Positions 50,088-60,889 of a stretch of 64,000 nt of DNA are shown piece by piece. This DNA is from Sphingobacteriales bacterium. Its GTDB lineage: Bacteria > Bacteroidota > Bacteroidia > Chitinophagales > CAIOSU01. A model generated the notes under the pieces. It ran no database searches, was not told the origin of the DNA, and saw only the letters and a list, made by a program, of their open reading frames with translations. The first letter of the stretch is position 1. Each line of letters starts with the position of its first letter. The stretch covers positions 1 to 64,000 of the forward strand of contig JAIXUD010000001.1 of assembly GCA_027483645.1 (NCBI GenBank), given 5' to 3'. The position numbers and the translations under genes were made by a program.

Positions 50088-50717
50088 ATGAAGATCAAGG
50101 TTTTCAATATCGAAGGCAAAGAGACAGGCAAAGAGGTTGAGCTTCCAGAATCAATTTTTGGAATCGAACCTAACGAGCATGCAATCTATCTTGCCGTTAA
50201 GCAACACCAGGCCAACGGTCGCCAAGGTACACATAAGAGTAAGCAGCGTAACGAAATCGCCGGGTCAACCAAGAAGCTGAAGAAGCAGAAGGGTACTGGT
50301 GGTGCACGTGCCGGTAGCATTAAGAGCCCAGTATTCCGTGGTGGTGGTCGTATCTTCGGTCCGCAGCCCCGTGACTACAGCTTCAAGCTGAACAAGAAGG
50401 TGAAGGACCTTGCACGTAACAGTGCTTTGAGCCTGAAAGCCAAAAACAACGGTTTGGTAATTGTTGAAGACATTCAACTTTCTGCCCCTAAAGTGAAAGA
50501 GTTTGCCCGCATTTTGAGCAACTTGGGTGCTAAGGACAAGAAGAGCCTGTTGTTGGTATCGCAAAACGATAACAACCTGTACTTGAGCAGCCGCAACCTG
50601 GAGAAAAGCAAAGTATCGGTAGCTACCGACATCAATACCTACGACATTTTGAATGCTCAGGTTTTGATTTTGGGTGTGAGCTCGTTGAAGAGTTTAGAAG
50701 AAGTATTTACAAAGTAA
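50088..50717 (+). CDS. rplD: 50S ribosomal protein L4
   Basis: 209 residues. The basic loop with K-G-T-G-G-A-R-A-G-S that lines the exit tunnel is present. In E. coli L4 also represses its own operon; no corresponding leader is visible here. Confidence 0.97.
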   Translation: MKIKVFNIEGKETGKEVELPESIFGIEPNEHAIYLAVKQHQANGRQGTHKSKQRNEIAGSTKKLKKQKGTGGARAGSIKSPVFRGGGRIFGPQPRDYSFKLNKKVKDLARNSALSLKAKNNGLVIVEDIQLSAPKVKEFARILSNLGAKDKKSLLLVSQNDNNLYLSSRNLEKSKVSVATDINTYDILNAQVLILGVSSLKSLEEVFTK

Positions 50718-50733
50718 TTTAATACCAATACCA

Positions 50734-51027
50734 ATGGTTGATATACTTATAAAACCTATCATCACTGAGAAGATGACCAACTTGGGCGAGAAGCTCAACA
50801 GGTTCGGCTTTGTGGTGAACAAGGATGCCAACAAGATCGAGATCAAGAAGGCAGTAGAAGCTATGTACGGCGTAAGCGTGAAAGAGGTGAACACTATGGT
50901 AATACCTGGTAAAGCCAAATCTCGCAATACTAAACGTGGCGTAGTTAAGGGCATCAAACGCCCAGTGAAAAAAGCCATTGTAACCTTGGCTGTTGGTGAA
51001 ACGATTGACTTTTATAGCAACATTTAA
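50734..51027 (+). CDS. rplW: 50S ribosomal protein L23
   Basis: 97 residues, starting with [11 protein letters not shown]. It sits at the exit tunnel and is the docking site for trigger factor and SRP. It follows rplD by 16 nt. Confidence 0.96.
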   Translation: MVDILIKPIITEKMTNLGEKLNRFGFVVNKDANKIEIKKAVEAMYGVSVKEVNTMVIPGKAKSRNTKRGVVKGIKRPVKKAIVTLAVGETIDFYSNI

Positions 51028-51032
51028 GTGAT

Positions 51033-51857
51033 ATGGGACTGAAGAAATTTAAACCGGTTACCCCAGGCACTCGATTCAGGATAGCTAATACCTATGATGA
51101 GTTGACAACTGACGTTCCTGAGAAGAGTCTAATGACTTCGATCAAGAAATCAGGTGGTCGTAACAACCAAGGTCGCCGTAGCATGCGCTACATCGGTGGT
51201 GGCCACAAGCGTCAATATCGCATTATTGACTTTAAACGTAACAAACATGATGTACCGGCTATCGTTGCATCTATTGAATACGATCCGAACCGCACAGCAT
51301 TTATAGCATTGCTACACTATGCTGACGGCGAGAAGCGCTACATTCTAGCTCCAGAAGGCTTGAAAGCTGGCGCTACGGTAATGAGTGGAGACAAAGCGCT
51401 GCCAGAAGTTGGCCACGCAATGTTCCTTCGCGATGTGCCTTTCGGTACTGTAATATGCAATGTTGAGTTGCAGCCTGGTAAAGGTGGTTCATTGGCACGC
51501 AGCGCCGGCACTTATGCCCAGCTAGATGCTAAGGACGGTAAGTATGCTATCATCAAGTTGCCTTCAGGTGAAACTCGCTTGATCCTTCAAACTTGCCTAG
51601 CTACCATCGGCGGAGTATCAAACCCCGACCATAGCTTAACGGTTATGGGTAAGGCAGGTGCTCACAGGTGGGTTGGCCGTACGCCTCGCACCCGTGGTGT
51701 AGCGATGAACCCAGTGGATCACCCTATGGGTGGTGGCGAGGGTCGCTCATCAGGTGGCCAGCCTAGGTCTCGCACAGGTAAGTTCTCTAAAGGAGCTAAA
51801 ACCCGTAGCACTACCAAGGCTTCATCAAAGTTTATAATAAGCAAACGTAAGAAATAA
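51033..51857 (+). CDS. rplB: 50S ribosomal protein L2
   Basis: 274 residues. G-R-N-N-Q-G-R on the N-terminal side and [14 protein letters not shown], which contacts the peptidyl-transferase centre, are intact. Confidence 0.98.
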   Translation: MGLKKFKPVTPGTRFRIANTYDELTTDVPEKSLMTSIKKSGGRNNQGRRSMRYIGGGHKRQYRIIDFKRNKHDVPAIVASIEYDPNRTAFIALLHYADGEKRYILAPEGLKAGATVMSGDKALPEVGHAMFLRDVPFGTVICNVELQPGKGGSLARSAGTYAQLDAKDGKYAIIKLPSGETRLILQTCLATIGGVSNPDHSLTVMGKAGAHRWVGRTPRTRGVAMNPVDHPMGGGEGRSSGGQPRSRTGKFSKGAKTRSTTKASSKFIISKRKK

Positions 51858-51874
51858 GATAACGGAATAGCATT

Positions 51875-52141
51875 ATGGCAAGATCAATTAAAAAAGGTCC
51901 ATATATAGACCATAAATTGGGCCGCAAAGTTGACGTGATGAATGACGCGGGCAAACGCAACGTGATCAAGACTTGGTCACGCCGCTCTACCATCAGCCCA
52001 GATTTCGTAGGTCATACGTTTGCGGTGCACAACGGGAACAAGTTTATCCCGGTATATGTAACGGAGAACATGGTAGGCCATAAGTTGGGTGAGTTCGCTC
52101 CAACCCGTAACTTCCGTGGTCACCAAGCTAAAAAGAAGTAA
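51875..52141 (+). CDS. rpsS: 30S ribosomal protein S19
   Basis: 88 residues. It starts M-A-R-S-I-K-K-G-P and contains [10 protein letters not shown], the usual S19 end. Located in the 30S head beside S13. Confidence 0.97.
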   Translation: MARSIKKGPYIDHKLGRKVDVMNDAGKRNVIKTWSRRSTISPDFVGHTFAVHNGNKFIPVYVTENMVGHKLGEFAPTRNFRGHQAKKK

Positions 52142-52144
52142 GGC

Positions 52145-52531
52145 ATGGAAGCAATAGCTAAATTGAACAACTACCCAACCTCCCCACGCAAAATGCGTCT
52201 GGTGGTTGACCTCATCCGTGGTTTGGAAGCCGAAAAGGCGTTGAACATATTGAAGTTCAGCAACAAGCACGCATCTCGCCCACTTGAGAAACTGTTGCTT
52301 TCTGCTATCAACAACTGGGAGCAGAAGAACGACGGTGAACGTGCAGAAGACAGCGCGCTATTTGTGAAAACGATTTTTGTAGATGAAGGCCGCTCGCTTA
52401 AGCGTTTCCAGCCAGCTCCACAAGGCCGTGCTTACCGCATACGCAAGCGCTCCAATCACATCACAGTGATAGTTGACAGTAAGAACAATATTGGTGTACA
52501 GGCTGAAAAAGCTGAAACCGCAAACGCATAA
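52145..52531 (+). CDS. rplV: 50S ribosomal protein L22
   Basis: 128 residues. The beta-hairpin region with R-A-Y-R-I-R-K-R that reaches into the exit tunnel is present; the C-terminus has a short extra tail. 3-nt gap from rpsS. Confidence 0.97.
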   Translation: MEAIAKLNNYPTSPRKMRLVVDLIRGLEAEKALNILKFSNKHASRPLEKLLLSAINNWEQKNDGERAEDSALFVKTIFVDEGRSLKRFQPAPQGRAYRIRKRSNHITVIVDSKNNIGVQAEKAETANA

Positions 52532-52548
52532 TTAGAGGATAAAACACA

Positions 52549-53355
52549 ATGGGTCAGAAAGTAAATCCAATAGCTGCTCGTTTAGGTATCATCCGTGGTT
52601 GGGATTCCAACTGGTTTGGCGGCAAAGATTTTGCCGAAAAATTGGTAGAAGACGAAAAAATCCGTGAGTACCTAAATGCTCGTATCAACAAAGGCGGTGT
52701 AGCCCGCGTAGTTATCGAGCGTACTTTGAAGCGCGTAACCCTTACCATACACACCAGCCGTCCCGGTATCATTATCGGTAAAGGCGGTGGCGAGGTAGAC
52801 CGTATCAAAGAAGAGTTGAAAAAATTCACCGGCAAAGAAATCCAAATCAACATTTTGGAAATCCGTCGCCCTGAGTTGGATGCCAACATTGTAGCAGAAA
52901 CCATCTGCAAACAAATCGAGGCCCGTATCAGCTACAAGCGTGCAACTAAGATGTCAATCGCATCAACCATGCGTATGGGTGCCGAAGGTATCAAAGTAAG
53001 GTTGGGTGGTCGTTTGGCAGGTGCTGAGATTGCCCGTAGGGAAGAGTACAAAGAAGGCCGTACGCCTTTGCATACCTTCCGTGCCGATATCGATTATGCT
53101 TGGAAAGAAGCACAGACCGTATATGGCAAGATTGGAGTGAAAGTTTGGATTTGCCGTGGTGAGGTTTTCGGTAAGCGTGATTTGACACCAAACTTTGCTG
53201 GTGCCAAAGAAGCAACCGGTACTGGTGGTGGGCAAGGAGCAGGCGGTAACGCCCCTCGCCAACCGCGCCGAGATGATAACCGTGGTGGCGGTGGACGCGA
53301 CCGTGGTGGTGACCGTGGAGGTAATAACCGTGGTGGCGGCGGCGGAAAACGCTAA
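52549..53355 (+). CDS. rpsC: 30S ribosomal protein S3 with Gly/Arg-rich tail
   Basis: 268 residues, longer than the E. coli protein (about 233). The KH motif I-G-K-G-G-G-E-V-D and the core end near residue 225. The last 40-45 residues are mainly Gly, Arg and Asp, a disordered RGG-type tail. It binds mRNA at the entry channel. Confidence 0.97.
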   Translation: MGQKVNPIAARLGIIRGWDSNWFGGKDFAEKLVEDEKIREYLNARINKGGVARVVIERTLKRVTLTIHTSRPGIIIGKGGGEVDRIKEELKKFTGKEIQINILEIRRPELDANIVAETICKQIEARISYKRATKMSIASTMRMGAEGIKVRLGGRLAGAEIARREEYKEGRTPLHTFRADIDYAWKEAQTVYGKIGVKVWICRGEVFGKRDLTPNFAGAKEATGTGGGQGAGGNAPRQPRRDDNRGGGGRDRGGDRGGNNRGGGGGKR

Positions 53356-53399
53356 GCAACCGAACCCTTATTTAAAAAGAATAGTAAAAGCGTAATAAA

Positions 53400-53819
53400 A
53401 TGTTACAACCGAAACGCACCAAGTACAGGAGGATGCAGAAAGGCAAGATGAAAGGTAATGCCGAACGCGGCAGCACCATCGCCTTTGGCTCTTTTGCCCT
53501 TAAAGCTGTAGAAGGAAGCTGGATTACCAACCGCCAGATTGAGGCAGCCCGTATCGCAGTTACTAGGTTCATGAAAAGGGAAGGCCAAGTTTGGATCCGT
53601 ATATTCCCAGACAAGCCTATAACCAAGAAGCCAGCCGAAGTAAGGATGGGTAAAGGTAAAGGCGCCCCTGAAGGTTGGGTGGCCATTGTGAAACCGGGCC
53701 GCGTAATATTCGAGGCTGATGGCGTAGCTAAAGAAGTAGCACAAGAAGCAATGCGCTTAGCAGCACAGAAACTTCCAATCAAAACGAAATTCATAGTTCG
53801 TGCGGACTATGTTGCATAA
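53400..53819 (+). CDS. rplP: 50S ribosomal protein L16
   Basis: 139 residues. It starts [10 protein letters not shown] and contains [10 protein letters not shown], contacting the A-site tRNA. The 44-nt gap after rpsC is the longest within this part of the operon. Confidence 0.97.
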   Translation: MLQPKRTKYRRMQKGKMKGNAERGSTIAFGSFALKAVEGSWITNRQIEAARIAVTRFMKREGQVWIRIFPDKPITKKPAEVRMGKGKGAPEGWVAIVKPGRVIFEADGVAKEVAQEAMRLAAQKLPIKTKFIVRADYVA

Positions 53820-53841
53820 ATAACAGCAGAAAGTTACAGCA

Positions 53842-54069
53842 ATGGCTAAGACTAGTAAGAATAAGACACAAAAAGAGGACATCAAAGACCTTACCGTGCA
53901 AGAGTTGCATGATCGGGTTCAAGAGTCACAATTGAAATATAAAAAAGCACGTTTCAACCACGCGGTATCGCCACTGGATAATCCAGTAGCTTTGCGCGAA
54001 ATGCGCCGCGATGTGGCCAGGGTAAAAACGGAGCTTACAGTAAGAACTAAAGCCGAAAAAACTAAGTGA
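53842..54069 (+). CDS. rpmC: 50S ribosomal protein L29
   Basis: 75 residues, two long helices, with L-x-D-R-V-Q-E-S-Q and [10 protein letters not shown] as family patterns. It has about 10 extra Lys-rich residues at the N-terminus. Confidence 0.95.
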   Translation: MAKTSKNKTQKEDIKDLTVQELHDRVQESQLKYKKARFNHAVSPLDNPVALREMRRDVARVKTELTVRTKAEKTK

Positions 54070-54071
54070 CC

Positions 54072-54329
54072 ATGGAAGAAAGGAAACTGCGGAAAACCCG
54101 AGTAGGGGTGGTTACCAGCAACAAGATGACGAAGACCATCGCCGTGAAAGTAGAGCGCCAGGTGAAACACCCGCTGTATGGAAAGGTAATGAAAAAGTCG
54201 AAGAAGTTTTTGGCACACGACGAGGTAAGCAATTGCAACATCGGCGATGTGGTAAAGATTGAAGAGACACGTCCATTGAGCAAGCTGAAGAAATGGCGTT
54301 TAGTGGAAATTATCGAAAGAGCTAAGTAA
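54072..54329 (+). CDS. rpsQ: 30S ribosomal protein S17
   Basis: 85 residues from the ATG at 54072; a GTG at 54066 overlapping the rpmC stop is also in frame. The core [12 protein letters not shown] and S-K-K-F-L-A-H-D are typical. Confidence 0.95.
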   Translation: MEERKLRKTRVGVVTSNKMTKTIAVKVERQVKHPLYGKVMKKSKKFLAHDEVSNCNIGDVVKIEETRPLSKLKKWRLVEIIERAK

Positions 54330-54330
54330 G

Positions 54331-54699
54331 ATGATACAACAAGAATCAAGGCTCAAAGTAGCTGACAACAGTGGTGCAAAGGAAGTACTTTGTATCCGTG
54401 TACTGGGTGGAACCCGCCAACGTTATGCCTCTGTAGGAGACAAAATCGTTGTAACGGTAAAGGACGCCATGCCTTCCGGTACTGTAAAGAAAGGACAGGT
54501 TTCTAAGGCCGTAGTAGTTCGCACTGCTCGCACCGTGAAACGTAAAGACGGTACTTATATCCGTTTTGACGAGAACGCTGCCGTATTGTTGAACAACAAC
54601 GACGAGCCACGCGGAACCCGTATTTTCGGCCCTGTAGCCCGCGAACTGCGCGACAAGCAGTACATGAAGATTATTTCATTGGCGCCTGAAGTATTATAA
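54331..54699 (+). CDS. rplN: 50S ribosomal protein L14
   Basis: 122 residues. It starts [16 protein letters not shown] and has F-D-E-N-A-A-V-L-L. It follows rpsQ by 1 nt. Confidence 0.98.
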   Translation: MIQQESRLKVADNSGAKEVLCIRVLGGTRQRYASVGDKIVVTVKDAMPSGTVKKGQVSKAVVVRTARTVKRKDGTYIRFDENAAVLLNNNDEPRGTRIFGPVARELRDKQYMKIISLAPEVL

Positions 54700-54710
54700 C
54701 CTACATTACC

Positions 54711-55058
54711 ATGAAATCAGGTTTAGACACAAAACGATTCAGCCCAAAGCTGAAAATTAAAAAGAACGACAACGTTATCGTTCTAGCTGGAAACGATAAA
54801 GGCAAGAAAGGCCGTATTATCGAAATCCTACTAGAGAAGGGTCGCGTACTTGTTGAGGGTGTGAACATTGTATCGCGCCACACCAAGCCGAACGCCGCAA
54901 ACCCTAACGGTGGCATCGTGAAGAAGGAAGCCCCTATCCACGTGAGCAACGTAGCACTGGTTGACCCGAAGTCGGGAACAGCTACCCGCGTTGGCCGCAA
55001 AGTGGAGAACGGGAAAATTACAAGGATCGCTAAAAAATCAGGGGAGGTAATCAAGTGA
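54711..55058 (+). CDS. rplX: 50S ribosomal protein L24
   Basis: 115 residues. The KOW motif ([13 protein letters not shown]) and [10 protein letters not shown] are present. Assembly initiator protein. Its stop TGA overlaps the rplE start (GTGA). Confidence 0.97.
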   Translation: MKSGLDTKRFSPKLKIKKNDNVIVLAGNDKGKKGRIIEILLEKGRVLVEGVNIVSRHTKPNAANPNGGIVKKEAPIHVSNVALVDPKSGTATRVGRKVENGKITRIAKKSGEVIK

Positions 55059-55606
55059 GCAAGTATACACCCAGATTGAAAAAGTACTACAAAGAAGAAG
55101 TTGTAGGAAAGCTGATGACCGAGTTGCAATATACCAGCATCATGCAAGTGCCACGCTTGGATAAGATTGTAATCAACCAAGGTTTGGGAGATGCTACACA
55201 AGACAAGAAAGTTGTTGACGTAGCTATCGAAGAACTTACATTGATTACTGGCCAACGTGCGGTGCCTACTAAGGCTCGTAAGAGTGAGTCGAACTTCAAA
55301 CTCCGTGAGTTTATGCCTATCGGTGCACGTGTAACATTGCGCGGCGACCAGATGTATGAGTTCTTGGATCGTTTGATCTCTGTAGCCTTGCCTCGTGTAC
55401 GAGATTTCAAAGGTATCAACCCTAAGAGCTTTGATGGCCGTGGTAACTATAGCATGGGTATCACCGAGCAAATCATCTTCCCGGAGTTGAACATTGATAA
55501 GGTAAGCAAGATTAACGGTATGGATGTGACTTTTGTTACGAACGCCCGCACCGATAAAGAATCGTTTGCCCTTTTAAAAGAACTAGGTTTACCTTTCAGA
55601 AAATAA
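55055..55606 (+). CDS. rplE: 50S ribosomal protein L5 (GTG start)
   Basis: 183 residues, binding 5S rRNA. It starts at GTG (55055), 4 nt overlapping the rplX stop, with a good Shine-Dalgarno-like GGGGAGG at 55041-55047. Y-x-E-E-V-V-G-K-L and [10 protein letters not shown] are family motifs. Confidence 0.97.
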   Translation: MSKYTPRLKKYYKEEVVGKLMTELQYTSIMQVPRLDKIVINQGLGDATQDKKVVDVAIEELTLITGQRAVPTKARKSESNFKLREFMPIGARVTLRGDQMYEFLDRLISVALPRVRDFKGINPKSFDGRGNYSMGITEQIIFPELNIDKVSKINGMDVTFVTNARTDKESFALLKELGLPFRK

Positions 55607-55622
55607 TAGTAAGCAAAACAAC

Positions 55623-55892
55623 ATGGCAAAAAAATCAATCATAGCCAGGAATAACAAGCGTAAGAAAATGGTAGCAAAATATGCTGCCAAAAGAGCGCAA
55701 CTGAAAGCTGAAGGCAACTACGAAGAGTTGGACAAGCTGCCAAAAAACGCATCTCCTGTACGTGTTCGCAACCGTTGCGCACTTACCGGCAGGGCCCGTG
55801 GCTACAGCAGGACGTTCGGTGTGAGCCGTACCCCATTCCGCGACTTGGCTTCTTATGGCAAAATTCCTGGTTTGACAAAAGCCAGCTGGTAA
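55623..55892 (+). CDS. rpsN: 30S ribosomal protein S14, zinc-free form
   Basis: 89 residues. It starts M-A-K-K-S-I-I-A-R and ends K-A-S-W. The middle R-N-R-C-A-L-T-G-R has a single cysteine, so the zinc-ribbon CxxC pairs of the short zinc-binding form are absent. This is the long, zinc-independent type. Confidence 0.97.
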   Translation: MAKKSIIARNNKRKKMVAKYAAKRAQLKAEGNYEELDKLPKNASPVRVRNRCALTGRARGYSRTFGVSRTPFRDLASYGKIPGLTKASW

Positions 55893-55928
55893 TAATTAAT
55901 TGAATAAGAATCAGTAAGAATAAAGAAC

Positions 55929-56333
55929 ATGGTAACAACTGATCCAATAGCAGATTATCTTACTCGCATCCGTAACGCGCAATTGGCCCGTCACAAGATC
56001 GTTGAGATTCCGGCATCTAACTTGAAAAAGCGGATGACCGAGCTCTTGTATGACCAAGGCTACATCCTTAAATACAAATTTGAGGACGTACCGGGCAAAC
56101 AAGGCCTAATCAAAATAGCGTTGAAGTACGATAAGAAATCGGGCGAACCGGTTATCCGCTCCCTTCGTCGCATTAGCCGTCCAGGTTTGCGTCATTACGC
56201 TGGCTCTACTGAGTTGCCACGTGTATTGAATGGCTTGGGTATTGCCATCGTTTCTACTTCACAAGGTGTAATTACCGTGAAAGAAGCTAAGAAACGTAAC
56301 ATTGGCGGTGAAGTACTGTGTGAAATATATTAA
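55929..56333 (+). CDS. rpsH: 30S ribosomal protein S8
   Basis: 134 residues. [14 protein letters not shown] at the start and V-S-T-S-Q-G-V-I-T near the end are typical. It binds 16S rRNA helix 21. The gap from rpsN is 36 nt. Confidence 0.97.
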   Translation: MVTTDPIADYLTRIRNAQLARHKIVEIPASNLKKRMTELLYDQGYILKYKFEDVPGKQGLIKIALKYDKKSGEPVIRSLRRISRPGLRHYAGSTELPRVLNGLGIAIVSTSQGVITVKEAKKRNIGGEVLCEIY

Positions 56334-56355
56334 CAAAGACTAAAGCATTATTGCA

Positions 56356-56910
56356 ATGTCACGTATAGGTAAAGCTCTCATCACCCTGCCGAAAGGCGTT
56401 CAGGTTACTGTAGGTGAGAATAATGTCATCAGAGTAAAAGGCCCCAAAGGCGAATTGTTCGAGCAATTGGACGAGCGCATCACCATTGAGATTGACGGCG
56501 ATACGATTACCGTTAACCGTGCCAATGAAGAGAAACCTGTTCGTGCCCTGCACGGCTTGTACCGTTCTTTGGTTAACAACATGGTGGTTGGTGTTAGCGA
56601 AGGCTACAAGAAACAGCTTGAATTGGTAGGTGTGGGTTACAAAGCCACCGCTACTGGTAGCAACTTGGAATTGGCTCTTGGTTTCTCTCACCCTATTATT
56701 GTTCAATTTCCTAAGGAAGTTGTGGTAACTGCCACAATGGAAAAAGGTAAGAACCCAATGGTGTACTTGGAGTCTATCGACAAGCAATTGCTTGGCCAGG
56801 TAGCTGCGAAAGTACGCTCACTGCGCAAGCCAGAGCCTTACAAAGGCAAAGGTGTACGTTACACTAACGAATTTATCAGAAGGAAAGCAGGTAAGTCTGC
56901 CTCTAAGTAA
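56356..56910 (+). CDS. rplF: 50S ribosomal protein L6
   Basis: 184 residues, two-domain L6: M-S-R-I-G-K at the start, V-G-V-G-Y-K in the second domain and the C-terminal K-P-E-P-Y-K-G-K-G-V-R-Y. Confidence 0.97.
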   Translation: MSRIGKALITLPKGVQVTVGENNVIRVKGPKGELFEQLDERITIEIDGDTITVNRANEEKPVRALHGLYRSLVNNMVVGVSEGYKKQLELVGVGYKATATGSNLELALGFSHPIIVQFPKEVVVTATMEKGKNPMVYLESIDKQLLGQVAAKVRSLRKPEPYKGKGVRYTNEFIRRKAGKSASK

Positions 56911-56932
56911 TATAAGGTAAAAGTATACTGAG

Positions 56933-57292
56933 ATGAGTACCGATAAGAAATTTGTTCGGAGGACTAAAATCCGCTATCGTATCCGCAAGAAAGCATGGGG
57001 TACGGCCGAGCGCCCAAGGTTAGCAGTTTTCCGTAGCAATAAGGAAATATATGCCCAGATCATCGATGACCTAAGCGGCCATACTTTGGCTTCAGCTTCT
57101 AGCCGCGATGCGGCAATAGCTGGTACCAAAGGCCCTAAGGTTGATGTGAGCAAATTGGTAGGTGAGGCATTGGCCGAGAAGGCTAAAGCTGCAGGTATCA
57201 GCGCTGTAATTTTCGATCGTGGCGGATATTTGTACCATGGCCGTGTGAAAGCATTGGCAGAAGGTGCCCGGGAAAAAGGACTCAATTTCTAA
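56933..57292 (+). CDS. rplR: 50S ribosomal protein L18
   Basis: 119 residues. [11 protein letters not shown] and [11 protein letters not shown] are the 5S-binding family motifs. Confidence 0.97.
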   Translation: MSTDKKFVRRTKIRYRIRKKAWGTAERPRLAVFRSNKEIYAQIIDDLSGHTLASASSRDAAIAGTKGPKVDVSKLVGEALAEKAKAAGISAVIFDRGGYLYHGRVKALAEGAREKGLNF

Positions 57293-57316
57293 TAAGAACA
57301 CTGGAAAGTAACAGAT

Positions 57317-57832
57317 ATGTCTGAAAATCTGCATAGAGTAAAGGCCAGCGAGCTGGAGTTGAAAGAGAAAGTGGTAAACATCCGCCGTGTAGCTAAGGTT
57401 ACAAAGGGTGGTCGTACGTTCAGTTTCTCTGCCATCGTGGTAGTTGGTGATGGTAACGGTATTGTTGGCCATGGTTTGGGCAAAGCCCGCGAGGTACAAG
57501 AAGCCATTGCTAAAGGTATTGATGATGCTAAGAAGAACCTGATTAAGGTTCCTATTAACAAGGGTACCATTCCACACGAAGTGTTTGGTAAGTTTGGCGC
57601 CGGTAAGGTGTTGATCAAGCCAGCTTCTGATGGTACAGGTGTTATCGCAGGAGGTGCCATGCGCGCCGTACTGGAGAGCGCCGGCATCCACAACGTACTA
57701 GCCAAGTCATTGGGCACTTCTAACGCGCACAACGTAATCAAGGCTACTATAGCTGGTTTGCAAACCTTGCGTGATCCTGGTACCGTATCGGCTCAGCGCC
57801 ACATTCCGTTAACCAAAGTATTTAAAGGTTAA
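57317..57832 (+). CDS. rpsE: 30S ribosomal protein S5
   Basis: 171 residues. [16 protein letters not shown] and the loop [13 protein letters not shown] are intact. It starts 24 nt after rplR. Confidence 0.97.
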   Translation: MSENLHRVKASELELKEKVVNIRRVAKVTKGGRTFSFSAIVVVGDGNGIVGHGLGKAREVQEAIAKGIDDAKKNLIKVPINKGTIPHEVFGKFGAGKVLIKPASDGTGVIAGGAMRAVLESAGIHNVLAKSLGTSNAHNVIKATIAGLQTLRDPGTVSAQRHIPLTKVFKG

Positions 57833-57836
57833 GATC

Positions 57837-58019
57837 ATGGCTAAAGTTAAAATTACCTTGGTAAAGAGCGGTATCGACCGCCCGAAAGATCAGAAAGCAA
57901 CTATCATTGCTTTAGGTCTGAAGAAACTGAACAATTCAGTTGAAGTAGAAAACACCCCACAAATTGCTGGGATGATCAATAAAATTAATCACCTCATAAA
58001 AGTGGAGGAGCTTAAGTAA
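57837..58019 (+). CDS. rpmD: 50S ribosomal protein L30
   Basis: 60 residues. K-I-T-L-V-K-S-G-I and I-A-G-M-I-N-K-I-x-H-L define the short bacterial L30. Its TAA shares a base with the rplO ATG (TAATG). Confidence 0.95.
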   Translation: MAKVKITLVKSGIDRPKDQKATIIALGLKKLNNSVEVENTPQIAGMINKINHLIKVEELK

Positions 58020-58465
58020 TGGATCTGTCAAATCTAAAACCTGCAGAAGGTTCGATAAAAGCTGGAAAGCGTATTGGTCGTGGCCAAGGCTCTGGCCGTG
58101 GCGGCACGTCAACGCGTGGTCACAAAGGCGCAAAGTCTCGTTCTGGTTACAAGAGTAAGGCTGGTTTCGAAGGCGGTCAAATGCCAATTCAGCGCCGTTT
58201 GCCTAAATTCGGTTTTAAGAATATTAACCGAGTAGAATTCGTACCTTTGAACCTCGATAAATTGGAATACTTCGCGGAACAGTGGGATGTAAAGAAAATC
58301 GACGTTGAGACTTTGTATAACCAAGGTATCATCAAACGTAACGAAAAGGTGAAAATACTAGGACGCGGAGCACTTACAGTGAAACTAGAAATTGAAGTAC
58401 ACGCAGCTAGCGACAAGGCTAAAGAAGCCATCGAGAAGGCTGGAGGAAGCGTTAAACTGGTATAA
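58019..58465 (+). CDS. rplO: 50S ribosomal protein L15
   Basis: 148 residues. G-R-G-Q-G-S-G-R-G-G-T-S-T-R-G-H-K-G in the extended N-terminus and F-E-G-G-Q-M-P-I-Q-R-R identify it. One-base overlap with rpmD. Confidence 0.97.
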   Translation: MDLSNLKPAEGSIKAGKRIGRGQGSGRGGTSTRGHKGAKSRSGYKSKAGFEGGQMPIQRRLPKFGFKNINRVEFVPLNLDKLEYFAEQWDVKKIDVETLYNQGIIKRNEKVKILGRGALTVKLEIEVHAASDKAKEAIEKAGGSVKLV

Positions 58466-58483
58466 GCACTACTAAAGACTGGC

Positions 58484-59833
58484 ATGAAAGGCTTTATAAC
58501 TACATTAAAGAATATTTGGACGATCGAGGACCTGCGTGCCCGTATCCTTACAACGTTGGGCTTTATCCTTATTTACAGGGTGGGCTCGTACATAACTTTG
58601 CCGGGCATTAACCCAGCAGACTTAGAGGCGTTGCAACAACAAGGACAGCAGGGCATGATTGCCATTATTAATATTTTTGCGGGTGGTGCCTTTTCTAGGG
58701 CATCCATCTTCGCATTAGGTATTATGCCTTACATTTCGGCTTCAATCGTAATCCAGTTGCTAACTCTCGCGGTTCCTTATTTCCAGAAACTGCAGAAGGA
58801 AGGGGAGAGCGGCCGTCGCCAAATCAACCAGATTACCAGGTTCTTGACGGTGATTATTACGTTGTTCCAATCTGCTGGATACATTGCTAACCTATACTAT
58901 ACTAGCGGCGGCGCTATCGAAATACCGCAAACGCTCTTTTACATATCGTCAGCGGTTTGTTTGACGGCTGGTACCATCTTCGTAATGTGGATGGGTGAGC
59001 GTATCACCGAGAAAGGTATCGGCAACGGTATCTCTTTACTTATCATGATTGGTATTGTTGCCAATTTACCACTAGCAGTACTTGCCGAATTGGCAAACCG
59101 CACTGAAGCTGGTGGCGGTGGTTTGATACCTTTCGTGTTGGAACTTGCTGGTTTAGTGTTCGTTGTTATGGCAGTTATCTTGCTAGTGCAAGGTACCCGT
59201 CGCATACCAGTACAATATGCTAAGCGTGTTGTTGGAAACCGCCAATATGGTGGTGTACGCCAATACATCCCTCTTAAGATTAATGCTGCAGGTGTAATGC
59301 CAATCATTTTTGCCCAGGCTTTGATGATGATACCGGCTACCCTCGCGCAGTTTGCCAATATTGATGCAGGTTCTTGGTACAACGATCCTACCTCTGCTTG
59401 GTATAGTTTGTTCAACTTCACCTTAGTAGTTGTGTTCACATACTTCTACACGGCCCTTATCGTTAACCCGGTTCAGATGGCTGATGAGATGAAGAAAAAC
59501 GGTGGTTTCATCCCGGGTGTTAAGCCAGGTAAAAAGACCGCCGAGTACATTGATACCATCATGTCTCGCATTACTTTGCCAGGTGCATTGTTCCTTGGTT
59601 TAGTATCAGTATTGCCGGGCATTGTTGCATCATTGTTTAACATGGACTTGCAGTTTGCTTATTTCTACGGTGGTACCTCGCTGTTGATTATGGTCGCCGT
59701 TATTTTGGATACCTTACAACAGATTGAAAGCCACTTGCTGATGCGCCATTACGATGGCTTGATGAAGAGCGGCCGTATTAAAGGTCGTGGAACTGCTGCG
59801 GCAGCTTCTGGGGTTAGTGTTCAGCAAGGATGA
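58484..59833 (+). CDS. secY: Preprotein translocase subunit SecY
   Basis: 449-residue channel protein with ten membrane helices. Y-R-V-G-S-Y-I-T-L-P-G in helix 1, G-I-G-N-G-I-S-L-L-I in helix 4 and R-R-I-P-V-Q-Y-A-K-R in the cytoplasmic loop are conserved. Its TGA overlaps the map ATG (ATGA). Confidence 0.97.
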   Translation: MKGFITTLKNIWTIEDLRARILTTLGFILIYRVGSYITLPGINPADLEALQQQGQQGMIAIINIFAGGAFSRASIFALGIMPYISASIVIQLLTLAVPYFQKLQKEGESGRRQINQITRFLTVIITLFQSAGYIANLYYTSGGAIEIPQTLFYISSAVCLTAGTIFVMWMGERITEKGIGNGISLLIMIGIVANLPLAVLAELANRTEAGGGGLIPFVLELAGLVFVVMAVILLVQGTRRIPVQYAKRVVGNRQYGGVRQYIPLKINAAGVMPIIFAQALMMIPATLAQFANIDAGSWYNDPTSAWYSLFNFTLVVVFTYFYTALIVNPVQMADEMKKNGGFIPGVKPGKKTAEYIDTIMSRITLPGALFLGLVSVLPGIVASLFNMDLQFAYFYGGTSLLIMVAVILDTLQQIESHLLMRHYDGLMKSGRIKGRGTAAAASGVSVQQG

Positions 59834-60654
59834 TATATTACAAAACACAAGAAGAGCTTGAGAAGCTCAGAGAAAGCGCTCAGATAGTTTCCAGGACACT
59901 GGCTGAGGTAGCAAAGTTGATTAAACCTGGAGTAAGTTCTTTGACGCTTGACCGCACCGCGGAGGAATATATAAGGGATAACGGAGGGCGCCCTGCCTTT
60001 AAAAATTACAAGGGCTTTCCTTTCTCTCTGTGCATTTCGCTTAATGAAACAGTGGTACATGGTTTTCCAAGTATCCGTGAGTTGAACGAAACTGATATAA
60101 TCTCTGTTGATTGCGGGGTTGAGAAAAATGGTTATTTCGGCGATAGCGCTTATACTTTTGCTTTGGCGGGTGTAAATAGTGATACTGAAAAATTGTTGCG
60201 CGCTACTAAAACTTGCCTGTATCTTGCGATAGATAAGGCGGTGGCAGGGAACAGGATGGGCGATTTAGGCTTTGCGATACAAGACTACATAGAGCGCAAT
60301 CTGGGATACGGGATAGTAAGGGAGCTGGTGGGCCACGGAGTGGGCCGCAACCTTCACGAAGAACCGGATGTGCCAAACTACGGTAAACGTGGCAGCGGTT
60401 TGAAATTGCAGGAAGGATTGGTGATAGCGATAGAACCAATGGTAAACCAAGGTACGCGGAATGTAGTGCAGCTGAAAGACGGCTGGACCATTAACACTGC
60501 CGACAGGAAGCCATCAGCCCACTTTGAGTTGATGCTGGCCGTGAAGAAAGGAAAAGCGGATGTGCTGAGCACGTTTGCCTTCTTGGAAGAAGAGGAAGCG
60601 AAGAACGATAATTTAAAGAAAATAGAAGTAAACCAGGAATTACTGGTTAGCTAA
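59830..60654 (+). CDS. map: Type I methionine aminopeptidase
   Basis: A 274-residue MetAP. The five metal ligands of the family are visible: D in V-D-C-G-V, D in F-G-D-S-A, H in G-H-G-V-G, and E in A-I-E-P-M with a second E in S-A-H-F-E. Removes N-terminal methionine from new proteins. Overlaps secY by 4 nt and precedes infA by 1 nt. Confidence 0.96.
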   Translation: MIYYKTQEELEKLRESAQIVSRTLAEVAKLIKPGVSSLTLDRTAEEYIRDNGGRPAFKNYKGFPFSLCISLNETVVHGFPSIRELNETDIISVDCGVEKNGYFGDSAYTFALAGVNSDTEKLLRATKTCLYLAIDKAVAGNRMGDLGFAIQDYIERNLGYGIVRELVGHGVGRNLHEEPDVPNYGKRGSGLKLQEGLVIAIEPMVNQGTRNVVQLKDGWTINTADRKPSAHFELMLAVKKGKADVLSTFAFLEEEEAKNDNLKKIEVNQELLVS

Positions 60655-60655
60655 T

Positions 60656-60874
60656 ATGGCGAAACAAGATTTAATAAAATTGGATGGCATCATCGTGGAA
60701 GCGCTCTCGAACGCAATGTTCAGGGTACGCTTAGAAAACGACCACGAGGTGATAGCCCACATTTCAGGTAAGATGAGGATGAACTACATCAAGATTCTAC
60801 CAGGTGATAAAGTGGCTCTCGAAATGTCGCCATACGACTTGTCGAAAGGAAGAATTACATACAGGTATAAATAA
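60656..60874 (+). CDS. infA: Translation initiation factor IF-1
   Basis: 72 residues, a single OB fold with [19 protein letters not shown] and K-G-R-I-T-Y-R-Y-K at the end. It sits between map and rpmJ, a common place in this phylum. Confidence 0.97.
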   Translation: MAKQDLIKLDGIIVEALSNAMFRVRLENDHEVIAHISGKMRMNYIKILPGDKVALEMSPYDLSKGRITYRYK

Positions 60875-60889
60875 TAGGAGTACATAGCA

